NCBI GenBank assembly: GCA_977006965.1
Contig: OZ345371.1
Span: 2,542,001 to 2,606,000 of the forward strand
From: Phymatolithon calcareum
Lineage: Eukaryota > Rhodophyta > Florideophyceae > Hapalidiales
Length of the DNA: 64,000 nt
Reading direction: 5' to 3'
The position numbers were made by a program, and so were the translations under genes. Numbering within the stretch: position 1 is the stretch's first letter; each line of letters starts with the position of its first letter. Below are positions 52,318 to 62,371 of this stretch, piece after piece. Under the pieces are notes generated by a model. The model did not search any database. It saw only the letters and a list, made by a program, of their open reading frames with translations, and was not told where the DNA came from.

Positions 52318-55080
52318 ATGGGCAATCGCGGAAGCGCGCTACCCAAAGGTGCAGACAGCGAGCCAGCAGATTCGAATCTCTTCCGGGAAGCGCATTCCAG
52401 TGAAATCAACGAAATTGACGGCAATGACCCTCTTCGATTGATAAGTCAGTACACTCGCGCAATCGATGAGCATGGAGATATGGATGCCATGAACAGCTTG
52501 GCAACCTTGTTTATCCGCGGCGCAGAGAGCCTACCGAAAGACCCGCCTCGCGCGATGGAGCTGTATACTCGAGCGATCGAGGAAGGGGGGAATCAAGATG
52601 CGATGAACAACCTTGGAGAGCTACTACAAAATGGTGCTGATGGTGTGCCAGTAGACTTGAATCGTGCCAAGCATCTTTACATGCGCGCCATTGACGAAGG
52701 CGAGCATATAAAGGCCATGAACAATCTGGCAAATCTGATGCTAGAAGGAGGAGAAGGCGTTCCAGCAGATCCGTGTGGAGCAGTGGAGCTGTTTTCAAGA
52801 GCGATCAGTGAAGGCCAGGATGTGAATTCCATGCATCGGCTCGCAGGTGTGCTGGGGCGAGGAGCAGAAGGCGTACCAGCGAATATTCCTCGTGCCGTTC
52901 AGCTCTACACTCGTGCCATCGAGGAGGGCAGATGCATATCTTCTATGCGTAAACTGGCCCTATTGCTGGAGGGCGGCGCTGACAATTTGCCAGCAGAGCC
53001 AATTCGGGCCGTTGCGCTTTACACACGAGCAATTGATGAAGGCGCAGACGGGGCCTCATTATACCATCTGGCTAACTTGTTGAAAAATGGAGCTGAAGGA
53101 GTACCGGCCGACCCGCGACGGGCAGTGGAGCTCTATCACCGTGCAATCGAAGAATGTGGTCATGTGCATGCCATGAACAACTTGGCGAGTTTTCTCATGA
53201 ATGGAGCAGAGGGTGTTCCTGCTGATCCGGTTCGTGCTTTTGACTTATACAAACGGGCAGTAGATGAGGGTCCGGATGTGCTCTCAATGAATAATTTAGC
53301 AAAATTGCTGAGGAGAGGGGCTGAAGGAGTACCAGCAGACCCTCGTCGAGCTGTAGAGCTTTACAATAGGGTTATCGAGGAATATCAGGATGTTGATGCC
53401 ATGACCGGCTTGGGGACCTTGCTTCTACATGGCGCGGAGGGCGTTCTTGCAGATCCACTTCGTGCTGTTGAGCTATACACGCAAGCAATTGACAAGGGCG
53501 AAGATACGATAGCAATGTACAACCTGGCAAATTTGCTGAGTAGTGAGGTTGAAGGAGTACCAGCAGACCCTCGTCGTGCAGTGGAACTCTATACACGTGC
53601 CATAGAGAAATGCAAGCATGTTCCATCCATGACAAACTTGGGGGCCTTGTTCCAAGATGGAGCAGAATGTGTTCCAGTAGATTCGGTTCGTGCAAGTGAG
53701 CTGTACACACGAGCAATTGATGAGGGCGCATCCGTTGCTTCCATGTACAACCTGGCAAATATGCTCCGAAGCGGTGTTGATGGCGTACCGGCGGACCCTC
53801 GTCGTGCGGTAGAGCTCTACGATCGAGCCGTTAAAGAAGGAAAGAATATTAATGCCATGATGCACTTGGGGGCTTTACTCGAAGATGGGGCAGAAGGTGT
53901 TCCAGCAAATCCGAAACGTTCTCTTGAACTGTACACAAGTGCAATCGATGCGGGTGGAGACGGGACCTCGCTTTACTACCTGGCAAACTTGTTGAGAAGT
54001 GGCGGTGAAGGAGTACCCGCTGACCCGCGCCGGGCAGTGGAGCTCTATAATCGTGCCATTGAGGAATACAAGGATGTTGATGCCATGAACGACTTGGGGG
54101 CCTTGTTCCACGATGGCGCAGAGGGTGTTCCGGTAGATTCTCTTCGTGCTCAGGAGCTGTACTCACGAGCAATTGATGAGGGCGCAGATGCACGTGCAAT
54201 GTACAACCTTGCAAATTTGTTGAGCAGAGAAGATCCGCGTCGTTCAGTGGAGCTCTATAATCGTGCGATCGAGGAAAAAGGTCATGTACGGTCCATGGTC
54301 AGCCTTGGATACTTGCTGCAGGAAGGTGCAGAAGGTGTCCCGGCAGATCCGGTCCGTTCTATTGAGCTTTACAACCGTGCAATTACTACGAAATCAGATG
54401 TGGTTGCAATGTTCGACCTCGCAAATTTGCTGAGTGTCGGGGCTGAAGGAGTGCAGGCAGATCCTCATCGTGCAGTTGAGCTCTATAGTCGTGCCGTCGA
54501 GGAAGGTGGGCATGTCCTTTCGATGAACAACTTGGCGTGCTTTCTGCGAAATGGCGCAGGTGGTGTTCCGGAAGATCCGGTTCGTGCCCTTGAGCTGTTC
54601 ACAAGAGCAATTGATGAGGGCGCAGATGTGTTAGCAATGCACAACCTGGCAAATATGTTGAAAGTTGGAACTGAAGGAGTACCCGCCGACCCTCGCCGTG
54701 CGGCGAATCTCTTAAATCGTGCCGTCGAGGAAGGCGGACATGTAGGTGCGATGATCAGCTTGGGAACCTTGCTCCAACATGGCACAGAGGATGTTCCTGA
54801 GGATGTGCCCCGCGCAGTGCAACTATTTTCTCGTGCCATCGATGAGACAGGGAGCCTTGTTGCAATCATAAAGCTTGGTTCCCTGCTTGAAAATGGCGGA
54901 GAGGGCGTACCAGAGAACAGTCTTCGTGCCGTTGAGCTGTATTCTCGGGCCATCGACGAGTTTGAGGATAAAAATGCAATGGTAAACTTGGCACTGCTGT
55001 TGCGACGTGGTGGAGAACTTTTACCGGCAGACCCGACTGGCGCTATCCAGCTATTAAGGAAGGTACACTCCTTGGCGTAG
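52318..55080 (+). CDS. SEL1-4: Sel1-like repeat protein of locus 2' (920 aa)
   Basis: Intact. A 58-residue N-terminus (MGNRGSALPKG..., ATG in a strong GCCATGG context) precedes 22 units of 38 residues, except one unit of 32 (YNLANLLSREDPRRS), and a 32-residue end. It is exactly six units longer than SEL1-1/SEL1-3, minus the six-residue deletion. First four and last about four repeats are nearly the same as in SEL1-1; the middle is different. MGNRGS fits the N-myristoylation pattern M-G-x-x-x-S, which MDNRGS in the other subtype does not. An ATG five codons upstream is in frame but does not align with the sibling start. Likely a scaffold or adaptor, perhaps membrane-tethered; partner unknown. 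Confidence 0.9.
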   Translation: MGNRGSALPKGADSEPADSNLFREAHSSEINEIDGNDPLRLISQYTRAIDEHGDMDAMNSLATLFIRGAESLPKDPPRAMELYTRAIEEGGNQDAMNNLGELLQNGADGVPVDLNRAKHLYMRAIDEGEHIKAMNNLANLMLEGGEGVPADPCGAVELFSRAISEGQDVNSMHRLAGVLGRGAEGVPANIPRAVQLYTRAIEEGRCISSMRKLALLLEGGADNLPAEPIRAVALYTRAIDEGADGASLYHLANLLKNGAEGVPADPRRAVELYHRAIEECGHVHAMNNLASFLMNGAEGVPADPVRAFDLYKRAVDEGPDVLSMNNLAKLLRRGAEGVPADPRRAVELYNRVIEEYQDVDAMTGLGTLLLHGAEGVLADPLRAVELYTQAIDKGEDTIAMYNLANLLSSEVEGVPADPRRAVELYTRAIEKCKHVPSMTNLGALFQDGAECVPVDSVRASELYTRAIDEGASVASMYNLANMLRSGVDGVPADPRRAVELYDRAVKEGKNINAMMHLGALLEDGAEGVPANPKRSLELYTSAIDAGGDGTSLYYLANLLRSGGEGVPADPRRAVELYNRAIEEYKDVDAMNDLGALFHDGAEGVPVDSLRAQELYSRAIDEGADARAMYNLANLLSREDPRRSVELYNRAIEEKGHVRSMVSLGYLLQEGAEGVPADPVRSIELYNRAITTKSDVVAMFDLANLLSVGAEGVQADPHRAVELYSRAVEEGGHVLSMNNLACFLRNGAGGVPEDPVRALELFTRAIDEGADVLAMHNLANMLKVGTEGVPADPRRAANLLNRAVEEGGHVGAMISLGTLLQHGTEDVPEDVPRAVQLFSRAIDETGSLVAIIKLGSLLENGGEGVPENSLRAVELYSRAIDEFEDKNAMVNLALLLRRGGELLPADPTGAIQLLRKVHSLA

Positions 55081-55214
55081 AGTGTGGAAACAGCTTAATA
55101 TTATTACCTACTGGAGTGAAATAAGGGCATGTATATTGTATACTTATCTAAAAATAGTAAAAAGGCAAAATCGTAAAATTTCGATTTTTTGAGATACATA
55201 CCCATGTTTATTGG

Positions 55215-55597
55215 GAGACGAGAAGAAGAGGGGTGATTCCTTCCGGCACTCTGTTTTTTGACTGAAAAAAATCGATACAATCGCGCGAAGTACAGGCTTT
55301 TTTGCACGCACTGGTTATTTCACCGCTTCCCATACTCCTGGCAAGAGCAAGCAAGAAACGACGATTCCAAACTAGATGAATCCCTCAAGGATATTTCAAA
55401 CTTAATGCCCAAACAACGACTTTCCGATATTCGAAAAGAGATGCTGGAAATGGCACTTGATACTGTCCAAAGAAAATGTCCGAAATCAACTACTTGAATG
55501 AGAACGTAAGCGAAGGATTGTAGCGCAACGAAAGGTCTCTCAGATGCAATGATAATTGCCGAAGGGAGCTTCAACTAAACAGAAATCGAATCCCAAT
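55215..55597 (+). mobile_element. LINE-C 3' fragment (unit B, uninterrupted)
   Basis: Target duplication CCCATGTTTATTGG (55201-55214 and 55598-55611). The frame to 55497 (NRAKYRLFCTHWLFHRFPYS... to ...CPKSTT) equals the flanks of the interrupted unit A copy. Confidence 0.9.
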
Positions 55598-55829
55598 CCC
55601 ATGTTTATTGGCCATAAGTCAGAGAGCTATCCCTGCCCTTTATAGTGAAGATTCTGCGAAAATCTTTCAGAAGGGGAAGAAAACGTACATAGTTCACTGC
55701 GCATAGTGCTTATATGCAATATGATGAATTACTTTTCACCATGCAAGTGCAAGACATCATGGAAATTGGAAAAACGCACCACGTAGGCAGAATATCAAAT
55801 ACAATTTCAAAGGTCAGGTTCAAAGTCAA

Positions 55830-56045
55830 CTCCATGAAATATTTCTTTCCCTCAAAAGAGCATTGAACTCTAGAGGGCGGCGATAAAGACGCAAAGGTCT
55901 GCTCCGCTTGGGAGTTAATCCTGGTGATAACGCCATCACGTCACAGGAGGAGTCCAGCTCAGATTCATATTCGGATTGCAGTTCAACACCTTCTATCTCT
56001 GCTTCCTGTGATGAGTTTGGAGAAGGTGAAAATTGTACAAGAGCA
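55830..56045 (+). pseudogene. Small acidic Ser-rich ORF relic after SEL1-4
   Basis: As at 37604-37845, with SSSDSYSDCSSTPSISAS preserved but a stop and frame change in the first half. Confidence 0.45.
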
Positions 56046-56640
56046 CCGTACATGGTAAAGCATGCACATTTTCTTCACCTTCTTGAAGGAGGCCGTGAAA
56101 TCTTCAGCATATGGGCACCCGCTTGGCCCTTGATTCTCAAAACAAAACGAATTCTTGCACTAAACATGGCGTCGTCCAATCTTCGTTCTGAGTACTTATA
56201 TACACTTCGACAACCGTACGCAGTAGACGTTTGTAGATAAATTTTTATAAATTACCCCACAGTCTTGCAAATATAGGAGGTATGACTTCCTCGGACGCTA
56301 CCGAAAATAGGATGTTCTTCCTTTCTGTTTCTTCTTCTGTACGTGCCCTTAGAAAGTCTCGCTTGTTTGAAAACTCTTACTGTAGTAGAATATTTTCATT
56401 GCCCGTGTTAAGATGATCGAAGCCCTTCACCGTCAGAGCGACACATAACTGCGTTAGTCCTAGATGTATTTCCAATAGGATTTCCCAATTCGGAATTGCT
56501 GCAGCCTGCACGTGCTATGGCTGCACGAGGCGGTATTGCCGATGCATCAGCCATCTGGTTCGTCTGCAGTAACAGGTGACGACTCGCACTGCTGCAGGGG
56601 GCCCAGGATGGCGGCTGCACATGGCTTCGACGCTATTAAT
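56046..56640 (-). pseudogene. TM-cassette relic of unit B
   Basis: Counterpart of 37846-38420 with the same three pieces. Confidence 0.5.
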
Positions 56641-56693
56641 AGTCGATTTACATGTACATCCCACTCATCTCGCCTCAAGAGATATGAAGAAGA

Positions 56694-56797
56694 AGAAATG
56701 GGGATTTTTATTTTTAAATAAAAATCCCCATTTCTTCAAGCGTCTGCTGATGCGCAGGTAACTTTTAAAAAAGTTACCTACGCATCAGCAGACGCTT
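56694..56797. repeat. Two adjacent long hairpins (unit B)
   Basis: 56694-56735 and 56738-56797. Stems match those at 38470-38571, and the second stem is one base pair longer. Both hairpins kept their pairing after duplication even where bases differ in the loops. Confidence 0.9.
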
Positions 56798-57239
56798 GGG
56801 GCAGCTTTACAATTTCCAGAATTTTGTCTAGAGTGATATGAGGCTAGAAGTTGCGACCCAGTATGGTAGGGTACAAAAGCTTACCTCTGGTTCTTAACAG
56901 GGAATTGAAGCTGACCTGGTTCTAGAACTTTGCATGGACCTGTTATGGCATTGTCATATCGTATTGTCCGTGTTGATGATTGCACGCATTCCAGGCGAAT
57001 GCATCATGTGTGAGTGTGAATCTGCTCTCGCCCCAAAGGGGCTCGCTAAGTAGTGCTTTAATTTGTTGATTACCTTCTACATAGATTACGGCAGGTCGTT
57101 ATTCTCGCGAGCTACCGCTCGCCCTTACTAGGCGATTCCACCTGGAGCAACCGGTGTGGTTCCACGTGTCTCTAGTCCAAGTGGACGACCAGAAATTTGG
57201 ACTCTTTTCTTTACAGCAACTGTTCAACTTGTACATGTG

Positions 57240-57430
57240 TGCCGCACATCGGCTGGACGCCCTGGTGCAGTGCGAACAACCATTCCCGAATAACACTTGA
57301 GAAATTAGGAGAAAAAACCGCGTCAGAAATCTTACTGGAAACAGTCGTACACCCAGGACTCGAACCCGGGACCTTCCCTTGGCCGCCTTACCTTTCGCCC
57401 CAGTCAGTTTATCCACTTGACCAGGTGATG
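57240..57430 (-). mobile_element. tRNA-derived SINE (minus strand)
   Basis: Read on the minus strand from 57430: TGGTCAAGTGGATAAAC fits an A box, and GGTCCCGGGTTCGAGTCC 40-50 bp later fits a B box, as in a tRNA. The acceptor arms do not pair, so this is a SINE head rather than a working tRNA gene. The body probably extends toward 57.1-57.24 kb; its 3' end is not defined. Confidence 0.6.
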
Positions 57431-58140
57431 CAGCATGTAGATACACATGAACAAAAGTCTGGGATACACGCGACTGCTGAGATCCTGCTTCGCAATGAGT
57501 TTCCCACTGACCGGTACAAAAAGCCTGGTATTCTGAGGCCTTCGCTTGCCGTGGAGAATTTGCGCGGAATTTGAGAGCCCTCAAGTCTTGGAAATCGAAA
57601 ATATTTGCCATGACGTAGAATAGAAAAGACAGAATCTGTCGTTTCTGTTCTACATCATGGCTGGTAGTGTTCAGTAGCGTCTCCACATTTTCAAAGTGAG
57701 CTACCGACCTTTCCCGCCTCATATATCTGGAATGAGATGTATCTTTATCGCCCTTATCGCTTTGTTTTGTCGTTTCTGATATGATATGCTGTAAAATCAC
57801 GACGAAAATGAAAAGATCAGCGTTCCCTTCAAAAAAACGCAACTGTTTTTGCTAGAAGATCCCTTCGATGTGCACGTGCTGTCCGTGCTTTTGTCGACCG
57901 CTTTTGGTACAGTAAAACTTGTTTGACACAATTGAGGTTGAAAGAGAGCTTGATGTGTTAAAGGTGAAGCGTCACGGCGGAGAAGCTTGTCCTCCGAGAA
58001 GCCATAGGCAATCGCAGACGCTCTCGCGAGGCACCGAGGTCGCGCAGAACGTACCACAGACTCCGGATGTGACCTTCCTCAATCATAAGAGCTTCTACTT
58101 CCCTTTCTCCGAGGTCCCTCTTTTCCCTTTTGTCACCCAA
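57431..58140 (-). pseudogene. Frameshifted copy of the hypothetical 217-aa ORF
   Basis: Counterpart of 40366-41019. One base missing in the A-run at about 57833 splits it into 58057-57797 and 57842 onward. Upstream, another minus frame (58140-57958, REVEALMIEEGHIRSLWYVL) is open in both units but unrecognised. Confidence 0.35.
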
Positions 58141-58506
58141 TCTTTTTTCCCCTGCTTATGCCCTGTCAGGTCCCCGACTTGAGCAGTTGTCCGCTGCTCG
58201 GCAGGTGCGAGATTAATTGTCACCATTAGCTCATCCTTCGGCCGTTTCCGGCCACAGGAGCCTACTCACATTGTATCTTTGGTTGCAACTCGAGGCACAA
58301 AAACATAATCATAATACTCTACTCATACCAGTCGAACAATCCCTTTTCGACTTCACACATTCAACACGATGGTGTAGCGCGGAATCTGCTGCCAGTACAA
58401 ACGGTGGTCATGTTTCTGATCATCATTACTGTACGCTATCTTTTGCGGTGGCATCGTTTGGTGAGATTTCATGTGCATTGCGCATTTGTCACCACGTACG
58501 TACGAT

Positions 58507-59905
58507 AATGCCGTTTTTCTCTCACCAAAGTTCTTCTTCTACTGGCTAACCTAAGCGCAAGGCGCAATACACGAGCTCAAAACGAATTTCATGCAAGATA
58601 TACCGAGATCAACAAACGGAACGCACCCGGCAGCTCTGAAGATTCACGCAAGGGCAAGTGCTTCTCTCTTGCGGGTCGTCAATCTGCATTCAAAGTAAGC
58701 AAGTCTGCCGCTTCCATGCTACCCTCTGCAATGTGCATTGTTCTACCGAGCGAACCCTGACCGACCTCAATGACATCGCCGTCACTGCCATGTACGCATA
58801 CATGCTGGCGATTTTGTGCACGGCCCCATCCTCGACAAAGAGTTCGGCATAGACATTGCCGTTGCTTCGTACAACGTACTGAAATATGATATCGCCATAT
58901 CCGGCAACCACGAATTTGACCGCGGAAATGAGCCATTTTTGCACACCGTAGCGAGAATGCCGAAACGTACTTTTTGGCTGGCCACCAACATCGACATCGC
59001 CGATACTTCCCCCTCTGCCTGCATTGCATAGCACGTCGAGCGTTTCGAAATTGCTGGGGTCTGCCCTCACCCCCGATACCCTCAACGTTGCCGGGCCGGG
59101 ACAAAAGGTATTCATCCGTCATCCTTCTTCCGCGACCCCTGCAGAGATCGCGCGATGTATCCAACGCATGCCTGTTATCGCTGTGACCCGCATTGGCTAC
59201 GCGGCGGACCTCGACCTGTGCCAGAGCGTTCCACACCGCGACCTCGTCATCGGCGGTCACTCGCACACTGACCTTTTCGACGCCGACTATCCGAGAAAAG
59301 TGACGCGAGATGATGGCACCGCGTGCCGGGTTGTACAGGAAAATGCGTATGGGCGCTCTTTGGACGCGCTTTTCATTGCAATTGATTCTGACGAGAACTT
59401 CCGTCGTGAAGGACAGGAATACATCGCCCTCGATTCCCGTGTGCTGCTCGACCTACATGGCGAAAGTGTTATCGCCTCGTTCATAAAGCGTTGGGCACCT
59501 ACGCGACGAGAGTCACTGGTGTCGTCACTAAGCGCATTGCTTTTACGTGTAGCGAGTCCCTTTGCGATACGAGCGACTTCGTTTGCGCGGCAATGTTTGT
59601 CCACGCCGGTCCAAAGCAAGGTACCAGTCTCTGCATTTGAATAGCGGCGCTATGCGCAGGCACGTTGATGCTGGAATCGTCACGCGGGAGAACATTTCTG
59701 CGTTCTGCCTCTTGGCACGGTCCATTCCGTGCTCACAGTGCCAGGCTCCACCGTCGTCGCAGCGCTTGAGAACGGATTCGGCGCTCTACGTTCTTCTGGA
59801 GACATTGGTCGATATCCGCAAGGCCGGAATGAGAATAGTCGTTTACCTCGAAGCGCCGTTTTGGAGTGAAAAAGGTATTCGTAGTCGAAAATCTCATTTC
59901 TGCGA
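58507..59905 (+). pseudogene. Secreted 5'-nucleotidase / metallophosphatase pseudogene
   Basis: Pieces in several frames follow the order of the 5'-nucleotidase family: a signal-like LTKVLLLLANLSA; NEFHARYTEINKRNAPGSSED (the family has N-D here) with KGKCF; AGDFVHGPILDKEFGIDIAV then ISGNHEFDRGNE (metal-binding GNHEFD) at 58800-58935; TRIGYAADLDL and DLVIGGHSHTDLF (metal-binding GGHSH) at 59190-59280; and the C-terminal domain NSGAMRRHVDAGIVTRENISA joined, after a one-base loss near 59700, to VLPLGTVHSVLTVPGSTVVAALENGFG. At least four frame changes make it non-functional unless sequence errors are involved. The family hydrolyses nucleotides or sugar nucleotides outside the cell using two metal ions. 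Its first 250 bp are duplicated at 41463. Confidence 0.8.
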
Positions 59906-60436
59906 CTGAGATTACACAATCGTTACTACTGATTTTACGGCTAAGGGAGGGTATGAATATTCATTGCCTGGAGCTCCAAAAGTTATGTTTCAGAGCTCAG
60001 ATTGAATACTCCGGTTGGTGATTTCCTAACGGAAAAAAGTCCCTGGCGCTGAATACTGACGGGCGAGTTATCGATACACTTAAGAGTGTGATTTTTGGAC
60101 GAAGGATTCAGCCGCTTGGCGTTTCGATGTGCTCAAGTCGACTCTTGTTCAAACGTATGACACGCCCGACATTGCTCGTGTAGCCATAGGCAAACCCATC
60201 GAGTCCACCCTGACAGGTCGTGCGGTCGGCGTCTGCTATATCGCCGTCAGCTCCAGCCATGCGGAGAATGACTGCGCAAATGACTTGAACCAGTGCTTTA
60301 CTGAGAATGTGAGGCATGCTGTCCTCGCCGCTGCTGGGCCAGCTCAACCATTTCCAGTCTAGAGTGATCGCATCTTAAGCAAGCAGCGAATCTCCGCCAA
60401 ATCTCAAAAATCAACTCAAGCTCGGCAGCTGATCAG
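59906..60436. other. Unassigned; possibly the decayed nucleotidase 3' end
   Basis: A plus frame at 60129-60362 (LVQTYDTPDIARVAIGKPIE...) is open but shows no family motif. Confidence 0.3.
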
Positions 60437-61226
60437 TTGGACGAGAGGTGGACTAGTACCGATTGGAGAACCGGTCAACCAGAGGACGCCCTACGCCACT
60501 TCTGGACCGCGATGCAGGTGCTCTGCGCCGTGACGACAGGCGAGCTACTGCTGCGCAATGAGGACGGCGACGACGGTGCGAGGTCATACCCAAGAGCGTC
60601 AGTGGTGCGCAATTCAAGTCAATTCGGAAAGCTCATTTGGTGCACTCGCTTGGGAAATACCAGTGGGGACACGCGAGTTTGCGCGGTGCATCGTGCAGGG
60701 CGCAAGCGATGGTAAGGATGTGACATGCCCGGAGGATCGCGTCGAAGTGAAGAGATGGGCTAGGGAAGTGGCGGGCCTCTCGATCTCTGAGGGGATGGCC
60801 GTTTTGTCGCGCACGATACGGAGCGAAGATGTTCGAAATGAGAAAGTTGAGAGAACCAAGGAGCAAGGAGGCGATGAAGGTGTAATGGAGTGGAAGCAAA
60901 GTGAAGTACCCACTGCGCTCATTTACGTGACCATGAATAAGAACAAGGCAATGAATTCACAGTATATGAGTGAGGCAAGGACGTTGGTACGTCCACAGGA
61001 AGGCATTGGTCGGCCCTGTTGGGATGCTCTAGCCGAGTGGCTTTCTTTATCGCATGTAATTCGCTCCGAAATCAACATCAAGTTTGAGTACCACTGGCGG
61101 CGCGGAGTGACAGAAGCAATTCCGGCAGACGCACGCAGAAAGACCGTAGCGGTTGCAGAACGCCGGCAACGGAAAGCCGACAACATGAGATCCTCTTTAA
61201 TTGCGCGACTTCTTCTGATTGCCTAA
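60437..61226 (+). pseudogene. Unidentified coding stretch with a frame change
   Basis: The frame from 60437 (MDERWTSTDWRTGQPEDALRH...) seems to hand over near 60590-60640 to the frame ending at 61226 (EIPVGTREFARCIVQGASDG ... CWDALAEWLSLSHV ... ADARRKTVAVAERRQRKADN). Polar composition without strong bias suggests real protein, but I cannot name a family. It faces the LWID gene at the right edge. A two-exon gene is an alternative to a frameshift. Confidence 0.35.
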
Positions 61227-61284
61227 CTGATGGAGCGGGTCATATGGAAGCCTCGGTCGCAAGGCATGGTGCGAGTCGCAGATC

Positions 61285-61626
61285 GTGTTGCGCGACTTTG
61301 CGAATTTTTACTTTCGGTGTTTGGAGAGAGTAATTGCATGTGTACTTGCTATCGCTGCAAGGTCAAGAGGATGGACAAGGAAGCGCTGTCGAAGATTCGC
61401 CACGGGATATCGGCATGGGCGGAATTTAGAAAATCTGACCTGGCAGCATAATATCAAAGGGCTGCTCGCGGAATTGATGGAGATGCCGGAATGTGAGACT
61501 TGGGTGCCTGAGACGGTGAGAGAAGTCAGGTTCAGGTTTCTGAGCGACTGTGACATCGAGTGGAATTCATTGCGCAGAAGCTTAGATGCCAAGTTAATGA
61601 TGGGGAACGTCCCACAGAGTCGTTGA
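61285..61626 (+). CDS. Unidentified short ORF (113 aa)
   Basis: MLRDFANFYFRCLERVIACV... then IKGLLAELMEMPECETWVPE and VRFRFLSDCDIEWNSLRRSL. No recognised domain. It may be the 3' part of the preceding stretch. No sibling elsewhere in the window. Confidence 0.25.
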   Translation: MLRDFANFYFRCLERVIACVLAIAARSRGWTRKRCRRFATGYRHGRNLENLTWQHNIKGLLAELMEMPECETWVPETVREVRFRFLSDCDIEWNSLRRSLDAKLMMGNVPQSR

Positions 61627-61809
61627 GTTTTTGAGCTTTATTCTTTACAGAATATGATAAGATTGGATCCATTCACCGGGCTTGGAAGAAGGGGGAGAGG
61701 ATCCTCTCTCCTTCGACGGCATTATAATTTCAGCATGTCGCTTTTGCAGAGAATATTCTACCCAATCTGCCATTCTGTCGCAGTTAGACCTAATGGACGA
61801 CCAGAGCTG

Positions 61810-62160
61810 CCAATGTGAGGAGGGAGGAGAGCACTTATCTAATACTGCTCCACGCGAAGAAGACCGAGAAAAATGTTCACATGTCTGTTACAGTACCCGA
61901 TTTATCAGCAGCTCATGACAACGTTCGGAGGATCATTCTCAGGAAACGACTGGAAAACAACCTAACGGCGCCTACGACAAGGATAATGGCTTCCCCTGTT
62001 TATGCCGTCGTGCGTCACGAGGACGGGAAATGAAACCAAAACGTTGTGCATCGTTGACAGAATGGTCGCACAAGGGTCTCCACTCTGTCCGCACCAATGG
62101 ATGGATATTTCGCCGAAACCGATGCCAAAGTATCGTGAACTATGTACAAGCAACGAGCAC
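61810..62160 (+). pseudogene. LINE reverse-transcriptase fragment
   Basis: VTVPDLSAAHDNVRR (RT motif A, cf. VLDLTAAYDTVPR of LINE-A1) followed in another frame by MVAQGSPLCPHQWMD (motif B, cf. GVPQGSPLSPSLYNLFMD). The catalytic F-A-D-D box is not found. Frame-broken, diverged relic. Confidence 0.65.
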
Positions 62161-62371
62161 ATAGCGCTCGGTTCGACCAAAGAATCGCAAAGTGCATTAT
62201 GCAGGAATGATCTACTTTCAGCCCATCTCCGTCTTCATCGTAGACAGGATCAGGTTAAGTCTTGTTTTTCATTTACGGGAACTCAAAGCGCACGCGCACT
62301 TGTAAGAATTTTAATTCTTTCAAGTGGAAATACTAATAATCACTCTGGCCATTGGTTAGGATAAAGTAGCG

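Noticed and set aside
57340-57430. Functional tRNA gene
   Set aside because: A and B boxes fit but the acceptor arms do not pair; a duplicate is split by insertions. SINE head preferred.
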